From positions 124,001-188,000 of the forward strand of contig JACKLP010000005.1 in the NCBI GenBank assembly GCA_024235875.1: a stretch of DNA of 64,000 nucleotides, given 5' to 3'. The notes beneath the pieces were generated by a model. The model had not been told where the DNA came from. It saw only the letters and a program-made list of their open reading frames with translations, and ran no database searches. Every line of letters starts with the position of its first letter. The first letter of the stretch is position 1. Of this stretch, positions 1 to 7,161 are shown in pieces. The position numbers and the translations under genes are program-made. This stretch comes from Burkholderiaceae bacterium (GTDB lineage: Bacteria; Pseudomonadota; Gammaproteobacteria; Burkholderiales; Burkholderiaceae_E).

Positions 1-102
1 AAGTGTGACGAAGCCGAGCGTCCCGTGGTCGCCGAGTACTACCAGCGCTGCTTCGGCAAGGAACTGCCCGAGACCTTCCGCGAGCAGGACGCCGAGCACT
101 GA
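1..102 (+). CDS. cobS: Cobaltochelatase subunit CobS, C-terminal fragment
   Basis: Frame 1 is open from the window edge to TGA at 100-102 and gives 33 residues ending in a VAEYYQRCFGKELPE-type tail, which I recognise as the C-terminus of CobS, the AAA+ subunit of the aerobic cobalt chelatase. CobS and CobT form the ATP-hydrolysing chaperone complex that drives CobN to insert cobalt into hydrogenobyrinic acid diamide during B12 synthesis. The call rests on this short tail plus the cobT gene 22 bases downstream. The rest of the gene lies outside the window. Confidence 0.75.
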   Translation, partial: KCDEAERPVVAEYYQRCFGKELPETFREQDAEH

Positions 103-124
103 CGCAGCGAACCCCATCGAGACG

Positions 125-1915
125 ATGACGTCTTCGGACCGCAACAGCCGCACCCAGCAGCAGGCCGAGGAATTGTCGGCGGCGGCGATCCGGGCGTACA
201 CGGGCGACGAACGGCTTCACTTCCGGGCGCGTCGACTGCACCGCGACCATCGCGCGCTGCCGATGCATGCAGCTCACCTGCAGCCGATCGCGGAACGCGA
301 CGCGTTCACCTTGCTGCGCGGTGCCGCCGACGGCATGGCGCTGCGGGTGCGCCACAGCGATGCCGATCTGCACCGCGCACTGTCTCCGACCGACGCCATC
401 GCCCGCATGGTCTTCGAACTGCTCGAGCAATTCCGCGTCGAATCCCTCGTACCGACCCGGTTTCCGGGCATGCGCCGCAACCTGCGCCATCGCTTCGACG
501 CCTGGACGCGGGCCTTCGCCGGTTCCGGACTCACCGAGAACCCGATCGGCATGCTGTTGTTCACCGTGGCCCAGATCTGCCGGCTACGAGTGACCAACGA
601 GGCGATCCTCGAGGACGTCGAGTGCATGATGGAGTCGACCCGGGCCGCGCTGGCGCCGCGAACCGGCCATGCGCTCGCGGGCCTGAAGCGCGAGCGTCTC
701 GACCAGGCTCGCTATGCGGTCCATGCGCAGACCATCGCAACGGTCGTCGGCGAGATGGTCGAGGCAGCAGAACAGGATCCGCGCAACCAGGCAGCCAGCG
801 CGCTCGACGACGAGGCCCGCGACAAGGCCCTGGCCCGATTCGGGCTGCTGATCGACTTCGACGCCGATGCCGGCGACGGCATTGCGCGGCTCGATGGCCG
901 GCGCGACGACGCCGGGGGCGCCGACCCGATGCGCTACCGCGTGTTCACGACCGAGTTCGACCGCGAGGTGCCGGTCGAGGCGCTGGCGCGGTCGCAGCAA
1001 CTGGGCGAACTGCGCGAGCGGCTGGACCGGGTCATTGCCGCCCAGGGCGTGAACCTGCCACGCCTGGCACGCGCCCTGCGGATGCGGCTCTCGGTGCCGG
1101 TCTCGCGCGACTGGAACGACGCCGAGGAAGAGGGGCTCGTCGATGGGCGTCGCCTTGCTCGCGTAGTTTCCTCGCCGACCGAGCGCCGGCTGTTCCGCCA
1201 GGAGCGCGAGCGCACGCGTACCGACTGCCTGGTGAGCTTCCTGATCGACTGTTCGGGCTCGATGAAAGCGCTTGCCGAGCCCGTGGCGATGCTCGTCGAT
1301 GTGTTCGCGCGGGCGCTCGAACTGGCCGGCGCCGACGTCGAAGTGCTCGGGTTCACCACGACGTTCTGGAACGGCGGTCGAGTGCTCGACGCCTGGAACC
1401 GTGCCGGCCGTCCCCCGGCGCCGGGACGGCTCAACGGCGTATGCCACATGATTTTCAAGGCGGCCGAGACGCCTTGGCGCCGCGCACGCCCGGCGATCGC
1501 CGCCTTGCTAAAGCCGGACATCTTTCGAGAAGGCGTCGACGGAGAAGCATTGCGCTGGGCATGCCAGCGGGCACGATCGCATCCTCGGCCCCGACGGATC
1601 GTCGTCGTGGTCAGTGACGGTAGCCCGATGGACAGTGCGACGGCACGAGTCAATGGCAATGCCTACCTGGACGAGCATTTGCGCGAAATCGTCGCTGCCG
1701 AGACCGCCACGGGTGGCGTGGAGATCGCGGCGATCGGTGTCGGGCTCGACCTGAGCCCCTTCTACCGCCACAACCTGCCGATCGACGCGACCCGCTCCTT
1801 CGGCAGCGAGATGTTCGCGCAGGTCCTGGAATTGATCGCCTCGCGACACGGTCGCGAGCTTTCGCACAAGCCACCGTCACGTTCCGGCTCGGCACGGGAA
1901 GCCGACCCGGCTTAG
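125..1915 (+). CDS. cobT: Cobaltochelatase subunit CobT (VWA domain)
   Basis: This 596-residue protein is the CobT subunit of the aerobic cobaltochelatase, working with CobS and CobN in the cytoplasm. The N-terminal part (about 1-230) is the CobT-specific helical region. The C-terminal part (about 365-585) is a von Willebrand A domain with a MIDAS motif, DCSGSM, starting near residue 375 and a later VVSDGSPMD segment. The middle contains the charged linker usual for the family, though it is short here. I start at ATG 125, which follows the cobS stop by 22 bases; the frame is open further upstream but that would overlap cobS. cobS-cobT is a standard operon. No cobN is visible within the window. 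Confidence 0.9.
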   Translation: MTSSDRNSRTQQQAEELSAAAIRAYTGDERLHFRARRLHRDHRALPMHAAHLQPIAERDAFTLLRGAADGMALRVRHSDADLHRALSPTDAIARMVFELLEQFRVESLVPTRFPGMRRNLRHRFDAWTRAFAGSGLTENPIGMLLFTVAQICRLRVTNEAILEDVECMMESTRAALAPRTGHALAGLKRERLDQARYAVHAQTIATVVGEMVEAAEQDPRNQAASALDDEARDKALARFGLLIDFDADAGDGIARLDGRRDDAGGADPMRYRVFTTEFDREVPVEALARSQQLGELRERLDRVIAAQGVNLPRLARALRMRLSVPVSRDWNDAEEEGLVDGRRLARVVSSPTERRLFRQERERTRTDCLVSFLIDCSGSMKALAEPVAMLVDVFARALELAGADVEVLGFTTTFWNGGRVLDAWNRAGRPPAPGRLNGVCHMIFKAAETPWRRARPAIAALLKPDIFREGVDGEALRWACQRARSHPRPRRIVVVVSDGSPMDSATARVNGNAYLDEHLREIVAAETATGGVEIAAIGVGLDLSPFYRHNLPIDATRSFGSEMFAQVLELIASRHGRELSHKPPSRSGSAREADPA

Positions 1916-1966
1916 ATTCGCAACGATCCCTCACGATCACGACGCCAAACCAGACGAGGACACGCC

Positions 1967-2725
1967 ATGCTGAGCCAGGCACAGGTCGAGCAATATCATC
2001 GCGACGGCTACGTCGTTCCCGACTATCGCGTGTCGTCGGCCGTGCTCGATTCGATCAAGGCCCGCCATGCCGCATTGGTCGAGCGAAAGCCCGAGTTCCG
2101 AGACTACTGCCCGGCCCTGCTCGACCAGGATCCGGGCTTCTTCGACTATTGCAACGACCCCGCGATACTGGACATGGTCGAGCAACTGATCGGCCATGAC
2201 ATCGCGCTCTGGAACTCGAGCTTCTTTGCCAAGCCGGCGTACAACGGGCGGCGCACCCCGTGGCACCAGGACGGCGAATACTGGCCAATCACGCCGCTGG
2301 CCACCTGCACCGTCTGGCTTGCGGTCGATGCCTCCACGCGCCAGAACGGTTGTCTTCAGGTGATCGAGGGCTCCCACCGTGACCAGCGCCTCAGGAAGCA
2401 CAATTCGACCGACGCGACCGACGTCAACCTGAACCAGGAACTCGACGCCAGCGAATACGACGAGGCCAGGGCCAGGTACATCGAGCTCGAGCCCGGCCAG
2501 ATCTCGCTGCACGATGTCTACCTGTTGCATGGCGCGGATGCGAACGTCTCTCCCCAGTCGCGGCGTGGCATGACGATGCGGTTCATGCCCACGACCAGTC
2601 ATTTCGACCGAGCGCTGGCCAGCGCGAAGTCGCGGGCGATGAACATCACCGATCACGCCGAACGCCCGGTCTACCTGATGCGCGGCATCGACCGCTGCGG
2701 GAAGAACCGCTTCATCAACGCCTGA
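1967..2725 (+). CDS. Phytanoyl-CoA dioxygenase (PhyH) family protein
   Basis: A 252-residue member of the PhyH family of Fe(II)/2-oxoglutarate oxygenases. The iron-binding facial triad is visible: HxD at H100-x-D102 inside WHQDGEYW, and a distal histidine at about H188 in LLHGADANVS. It is followed by R199, which in this family binds the 2-oxoglutarate carboxylate. Length and motif order fit small bacterial PhyH proteins that hydroxylate secondary metabolites, compatible solutes or lipids. The substrate cannot be read from the sequence. It starts 51 bases after cobT, so it may be cotranscribed, but no functional link to B12 is evident. Confidence 0.85.
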   Translation: MLSQAQVEQYHRDGYVVPDYRVSSAVLDSIKARHAALVERKPEFRDYCPALLDQDPGFFDYCNDPAILDMVEQLIGHDIALWNSSFFAKPAYNGRRTPWHQDGEYWPITPLATCTVWLAVDASTRQNGCLQVIEGSHRDQRLRKHNSTDATDVNLNQELDASEYDEARARYIELEPGQISLHDVYLLHGADANVSPQSRRGMTMRFMPTTSHFDRALASAKSRAMNITDHAERPVYLMRGIDRCGKNRFINA

Positions 2726-2740
2726 GCGCAGGGGGCCTCC

Positions 2741-2775
2741 GGCACGCGTGCCTGGCCATAGGCACATGTGCCTAT
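2741..2775. promoter_or_regulatory. Paired perfect palindromes, operator-like
   Basis: GGCACGCGTGCC (2741-2752) and ATAGGCACATGTGCCTAT (2758-2775) are both perfect palindromes sharing the core GGCAC-N2-GTGCC. Their centres are exactly 20 bp apart, close to two DNA turns. They lie between the PhyH gene and the secreted-protein gene at 2918. Two identical half-site pairs in phase suggest cooperative binding by a dimeric regulator. The protein is unknown. Confidence 0.5.
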
Positions 2776-2812
2776 TCCCGCGGCGACGAGCGCATTGCTA
2801 GCATCGTTTTCA

Positions 2813-2841
2813 CGACGTTGCCGCCGCGGGCGGCAACGTCG
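2813..2841 (+). promoter_or_regulatory. 13-bp inverted repeat (hairpin)
   Basis: CGACGTTGCCGCC and GGCGGCAACGTCG flank a GCG loop, a perfect 13-bp stem. No T-run follows on either strand. It sits 77 bases before the secreted-protein start, so it may be a leader hairpin of that transcript or a weak terminator for the PhyH gene. Confidence 0.45.
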
Positions 2842-2917
2842 CGGAACTCGGGCACGCAACCGACCGGGCGCGAACTCGATGGCGTGGCTGCATGGACAAC
2901 AAAGACCGGAGCCAACC

Positions 2918-3724
2918 ATGAAGGCTGCCAGGCTTGTCGCGATCGTCGCGGCTCCCTTGATTCTCCTTGGGTCCGCGAAGGCGTACGCATCGGAGCCAAC
3001 CTACCTCGCGGCGGCGCGCACCCCCACGCAGTGGTACCTGTTTCGTCACTCGTACCCCACACGCAACCCGAGGGGCGACGCAGGCAGTTGCTGGTGCTAT
3101 TCGTACTCGTACATGAATCCCGCGCGCCCCGGAAACCATTGGATGGGCACCTTCGGCACCGAGGCCCAGGCCATCGCCGCCCACAACCGGGCGATTCTCC
3201 AACCCGGCACCTGCCCTGGCTGCCGCGCGCCCGCTCGAGCCCACACGCGCCCGCCGACCTACCCCATCGACGGCAAATGGATATGGACGGTCGAGTGCCC
3301 TCGTGGCAAGCGATGGTCCGGATGGGTGTGGATGGGCAAGCCCGGCAGCCCGACGCCGGCCACATGGTCCAAGCACAGCGGCGGCGGCACGATGAGAAGC
3401 CTGTCGGTCGACGGGCCCAGCGTGGTGATGGTGCGTGGCCTTTCACGCTCGCAAGGTGGCGACCAGACCTGGTACGGCACGATTCGCAACCGCAACCTGA
3501 TCACCGGGACGCTCGGCACCCCCTATCAGGATTGCCGCTTCACCTTGGTTCGCAACCCGCCGCAGAAGCCCAGACCCAAGCCGGTCGATTCCCGCATTGA
3601 ACGGCCGCCTGAGCCGCCCAAACCCATCAAGCCCCGGCAACCGGTCAGGCCGCCGGCAAACCCGCCGCGCTGCGATCGCGGGTCGGGCTCGACGCCGTCC
3701 TACGACGGCCTGATCTGTCGATGA
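2918..3724 (+). CDS. Secreted protein of unknown function, Pro-rich C-terminus
   Basis: This 268-residue protein is not recognised. It begins with MKAARLVAIVAAPLILLGSA, a clear signal peptide with likely cleavage after AYA or ASE, so ATG 2918 is preferred over the longer open frame. The mature part is rich in Trp, Tyr and Cys, with CWCYSYSYMNP near residue 50 and a CPGC pair near 105. A central Trp-rich segment (about 120-200) ends in YQDCRF. The last 60 residues are Pro/Lys/Arg-rich and would be an extended tail. The paired Cys suggest disulfides in the periplasm or outside the cell. Paired palindromes and a hairpin precede it, so it probably has its own controlled promoter. Confidence 0.7.
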   Translation: MKAARLVAIVAAPLILLGSAKAYASEPTYLAAARTPTQWYLFRHSYPTRNPRGDAGSCWCYSYSYMNPARPGNHWMGTFGTEAQAIAAHNRAILQPGTCPGCRAPARAHTRPPTYPIDGKWIWTVECPRGKRWSGWVWMGKPGSPTPATWSKHSGGGTMRSLSVDGPSVVMVRGLSRSQGGDQTWYGTIRNRNLITGTLGTPYQDCRFTLVRNPPQKPRPKPVDSRIERPPEPPKPIKPRQPVRPPANPPRCDRGSGSTPSYDGLICR

Positions 3725-3757
3725 TCAGACGGGCCCGGTTGCGTACCGGTCGCGGCC

Positions 3758-4519
3758 TCAGGTACGCAGCCGGTACCCGGTCCGGAACATCCACGCCACG
3801 ACACCCAGGCATGCAAGGAGAAACCCCGTCACCGCCGCCAGGCTCACGCCCACGTCCACATCCGCCACACCGAAGAAGCTCCAGCGAAAGCCGCTGATCA
3901 GGTAGAGCACGGGATTGAACAAGGTTACCTTCTGCCAGAACTCGGGCAGCATGCGCACCGAGTAGAAGGTGCCACCGAGAAACGCGAGCGGCGTGATCAC
4001 CAGCAACGGCACCACCTGAAGTTTCTCGAAGTTGTCGGCCCAGATTCCGATGATGAAGCCGAGCAGGCTGAAGCTGATCGCGGTGAGCACGAGGAAGGCC
4101 AGCATCCAGACCGGGTGATCGATGCGCAGATCGACCAGCGCGGCCGCGGTGACCAGGATGATCGAGCCCAGCAGCACCGACTTGGATGCCGCGGCGCCCA
4201 CATAGCCGATCACGATCTCGAGCGCCGAGACCGGCGCCGACAGAAGTTCGTAGATCGTGCCGGTGAACTTGGGGAAGTAGATCGCGAACGCGGCGTTCGA
4301 CACGCTTTGCGTGAGCAGCGAGAACATGATCAGCCCGGGCACGATGAACGCGCCGTACGGGACGCCCTCGACCTGGTCGATGCGCGAGCCGATCGCCGAT
4401 CCGAACACCACGAAGTAAAGCGCGGTGGAGATCACCGGCGACACGACACTTTGCAGGATGGTGCGACGGGTCCGAGCGATCTCATGGCGGTAGATCGCGG
4501 CGATACCGTGGATATTCAA
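3758..4519 (-). CDS. ABC-2 type transporter permease
   Basis: A 253-residue integral membrane protein of the ABC-2 permease family (YadH-like), with about six hydrophobic segments. Family features include the amphipathic N-terminal MNIHGIAAIYRHEIARTRR and the FLGGTFYSVRMLPEFWQ loop before the last two helices. It overlaps the upstream ATPase gene by 4 bases (ATGA), so the two are translationally coupled and should form a homodimeric exporter. The exported substrate is unknown. It is convergent with the secreted-protein gene, with a 33-bp gap. Confidence 0.9.
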   Translation of the reverse strand: MNIHGIAAIYRHEIARTRRTILQSVVSPVISTALYFVVFGSAIGSRIDQVEGVPYGAFIVPGLIMFSLLTQSVSNAAFAIYFPKFTGTIYELLSAPVSALEIVIGYVGAAASKSVLLGSIILVTAAALVDLRIDHPVWMLAFLVLTAISFSLLGFIIGIWADNFEKLQVVPLLVITPLAFLGGTFYSVRMLPEFWQKVTLFNPVLYLISGFRWSFFGVADVDVGVSLAAVTGFLLACLGVVAWMFRTGYRLRT

Positions 4520-5442
4520 CGCCGGCCCCCGACCAGGTTCACGAAGATGTCCTCCAACGAGCTCTCGACCGTGCGGAAGTCGCGAATCCGGACGCCACTG
4601 TCCTCGAGCGCTCGCAGAATCCGGACGATGTCACTGTCGCCGGCATCGCCATCGTAGCCCAGGCTCAGACGCCGGCCGTCCTCGGCGATCTCGAGCCCGT
4701 CCGCGGCCAGCGCGGCCGGAATCGCCACTATGGGCTCGACGAGTTCGATCAGCAGGCGTCGCTTGCCGAGCCGGCGCATCAGGGCCGTCTTGTCCTCGAC
4801 CAGCACGATCTCGCCGCGGTCGATGACGGCGATGCGATCGGCCACCTCCTCGGCCTCCTCGATATAGTGGGTGGTGAGGATGATCGTCACGCCCTGCTCG
4901 CGCAATTCGCGCACGACTTGCCACATCTCGCGACGCAACTCGACATCGACGCCGGCCGTGGGCTCGTCCAGGAACAGGATCCGGGGTTCGTGGGCGAGCG
5001 CCTTGGCGATGAGTACCCGGCGCTTCATGCCGCCGGACAAGGTCATCAGCGGCATGTCGCGCTTCTCCCACAGGCTCAATGCCCGCAGGACGCGCTCGAC
5101 GTGGGCCGGATCGCGCGGCAGGCCGAACAGGCCCCGGCTGAACGCAACCGTTCCCCTGACCGACTCGAAGGCATCGTTCGTCAGTTCCTGCGGGACCAGG
5201 CCGATCATGGAGCGGGTCGCGCGATAATCGCGCCGCACGTCCAGTCCGTCGACCGTGACCGAGCCGGCGCTGGCATTCACGAGGCCGCAGATGATTCCTA
5301 TGAGCGTCGTCTTGCCGGCCCCGTTCGGGCCGAGCAAGGCGAGGATCTCGCCCGCTTCGATCACCAGGTCGATATGACGAAGTGCAAGCAGGCCGCTCGC
5401 ATAGGACTTCGTCAGCCCATGGATCCGGATCAGGGCGCTCAT
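4516..5442 (-). CDS. ABC transporter ATP-binding protein (ABC-2 partner)
   Basis: A 308-residue ATPase of the YadG/CcmA type that energises the neighbouring ABC-2 permease. Walker A (GPNGAGKT, 38-45), Q-loop (VPQ near 84), signature LSGGM (135-139), Walker B (ILFLDE, 155-160) and the H-loop TTHY are all present. The last 80 residues form the regulatory C-terminal extension usual for ABC-2 ATPases. ATG 5442 is chosen because it lies 19 bases after the fhs stop and has a GAGGGAGG ribosome site; the longer frame would overlap fhs. It probably ends an operon beginning with the dehydrogenase at 9648. Confidence 0.9.
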   Translation of the reverse strand: MSALIRIHGLTKSYASGLLALRHIDLVIEAGEILALLGPNGAGKTTLIGIICGLVNASAGSVTVDGLDVRRDYRATRSMIGLVPQELTNDAFESVRGTVAFSRGLFGLPRDPAHVERVLRALSLWEKRDMPLMTLSGGMKRRVLIAKALAHEPRILFLDEPTAGVDVELRREMWQVVRELREQGVTIILTTHYIEEAEEVADRIAVIDRGEIVLVEDKTALMRRLGKRRLLIELVEPIVAIPAALAADGLEIAEDGRRLSLGYDGDAGDSDIVRILRALEDSGVRIRDFRTVESSLEDIFVNLVGGRR

Positions 5443-5461
5443 GCGACTGCGACCGCCTCCC

Positions 5462-7147
5462 TCAAGAAAGGCCGGTGATCCGACCGCCGGCATCGACATC
5501 GATGCCTTCAGCCGCCGGCACCGTCGGCAGGCCCGGCATGGTCAGCACGTCGCCACAGAGCACGACCACGAAGCCGGCGCCGGCCGACACGCGCAGTGCG
5601 CGCACATCGAGTACATGGCCGCGCGGTGCGCCGCGGTTGGATGGATCCGTGGTGAACGAATACGGCGTCTTGGCGATACAAATCGGCAATGTGCCGAAAC
5701 CCTCCGCCTCGAGCTGCGCGAGCTGCGCCTGCGCCTCCTCGCTGAAACGCACGTCGGCGGCCCGATAGATCCGCCGCGCGACCTCCTCGATCTTCTTGGA
5801 AAGCGGGGTCTGTGCCTCGTAGACGAACTTGGGCACGCGACCGCCGCCATCGGCCAGGCGCGACACCTCCCGGGCCAGCGCCTCGGCACCGGCGCCACCA
5901 TGAGCCCAGTGGCTGGATTCCACGATCGCGACACCCTGGCCGACGAGATGGCGCCGCAACGCCGCGATTTCCGCGTCGGTGTCGTCGGGGAAGCGATTCA
6001 GGCACACCACCGACGCAATGCCGAGTCGCTTGCGCACGTTCTCCAGGTGGCGCTCCAGGTTGCCGACGCCGCGCGCGAGTGCCGCCGCATCGGGGCGGCC
6101 GGCGGCGTCGGCATCGATTCCGCCCTGGTACTTGAGGCCACGCAGACTGGCGACGATCACGGCGGCGGCGGGCCGCAGGCCGCCGGCGCGGCACTTGATG
6201 TCGACGAACTTCTCGGCGCCGAGATCGGCGCCGAAGCCCGCTTCGGTGACCGCGAACTCGGCGAGTCGCAGCGCGGTCCGGGTCGCGATCAGCGAGTTGC
6301 AGCCATGCGCGATGTTGGCGAACGGGCCACCGTGCACGAGCGCGGGGTTGCCCTCCAGGGTCTGGACCAGGTTCGGCTTGATCGCATCGCGCAACAAGGC
6401 GGTCATCGCGCCATGGGCGCGCAACTCGTGCGCGCGCACCAGGCGGCGATCACGGGTTTGTCCGATGACGATCTCGCCAAGCCGGCGCTTCAGGTCCTCG
6501 AGCGAATCGGCCAGGCAGACGATCGCCATGACCTCCGAAGCCGCCACGATGTCGAAGCCGTCCTCGCGTGGAAAGCCGTTGCCCGCCCCGCCCAATCCGA
6601 TCGCGACCCGTCGCAGCGCCCGGTCGCTCAACTCGCTCACGCGTCGCCAGCTGATGCGGCGCAAGTCCAGGTCGAGCGCGTTGCCGTGCTGGACGTGATT
6701 GTCGATCATGGCCGCAAGCAGGTTGTGCGCCAATCCGATGGCGGAGAAATCCCCATTGAAGTGGAGATTGATTTCCTCCAGTGGCACCACCTGCGCGCGT
6801 CCGGCCCCCGCCGCGCCGCCCTTCAGGCCGAAGACCGGCCCGAGCGAAGGTTCCCGGAGCACGGCGATCGCACGACGCTCGATCCGGTTCAGGCCATCGA
6901 CCAGGCCGATCGTGGTCGTGGTCTTGCCCTCGCCGGCGGGCGTCGGGCTGATCGCGGTGACCAGCACCAGGCGACCGTCCGTGCCGCCGCCAGGCGCGAT
7001 CAGACGCTGGACGAAATCGATGGCGAGCTTGGCCTTGAATCGGCCATGCGCCTCGAGCGCTTCGTCCGGGATGCCGAGCCGATCCCGCGCCAGGCTTGCG
7101 ATCGGCAGCAGCGTCGCAGCCTGGGCGATTTCGATGTCGGTCGGCAT
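5462..7147 (-). CDS. fhs: Formate-tetrahydrofolate ligase
   Basis: This 561-residue cytoplasmic enzyme makes 10-formyl-THF from formate, THF and ATP. Length matches the family (about 556). The P-loop TPAGEGKTTTT lies at about 69-79. Other family blocks are EPSLGPVFGLKGGAAGAG and IDNHVQHGNALDLD, and the C-terminal GDVLTMPGLP. The gene follows the folate-linked dehydrogenase gene after only 14 bases. In that setting it may recapture formaldehyde- or formate-level carbon released by N-demethylation. purU, encoding the reverse-direction 10-formyl-THF hydrolase, lies 8 kb away. Confidence 0.97.
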   Translation of the reverse strand: MPTDIEIAQAATLLPIASLARDRLGIPDEALEAHGRFKAKLAIDFVQRLIAPGGGTDGRLVLVTAISPTPAGEGKTTTTIGLVDGLNRIERRAIAVLREPSLGPVFGLKGGAAGAGRAQVVPLEEINLHFNGDFSAIGLAHNLLAAMIDNHVQHGNALDLDLRRISWRRVSELSDRALRRVAIGLGGAGNGFPREDGFDIVAASEVMAIVCLADSLEDLKRRLGEIVIGQTRDRRLVRAHELRAHGAMTALLRDAIKPNLVQTLEGNPALVHGGPFANIAHGCNSLIATRTALRLAEFAVTEAGFGADLGAEKFVDIKCRAGGLRPAAAVIVASLRGLKYQGGIDADAAGRPDAAALARGVGNLERHLENVRKRLGIASVVCLNRFPDDTDAEIAALRRHLVGQGVAIVESSHWAHGGAGAEALAREVSRLADGGGRVPKFVYEAQTPLSKKIEEVARRIYRAADVRFSEEAQAQLAQLEAEGFGTLPICIAKTPYSFTTDPSNRGAPRGHVLDVRALRVSAGAGFVVVLCGDVLTMPGLPTVPAAEGIDVDAGGRITGLS

Positions 7148-7161
7148 CTGCGATCGAATGG

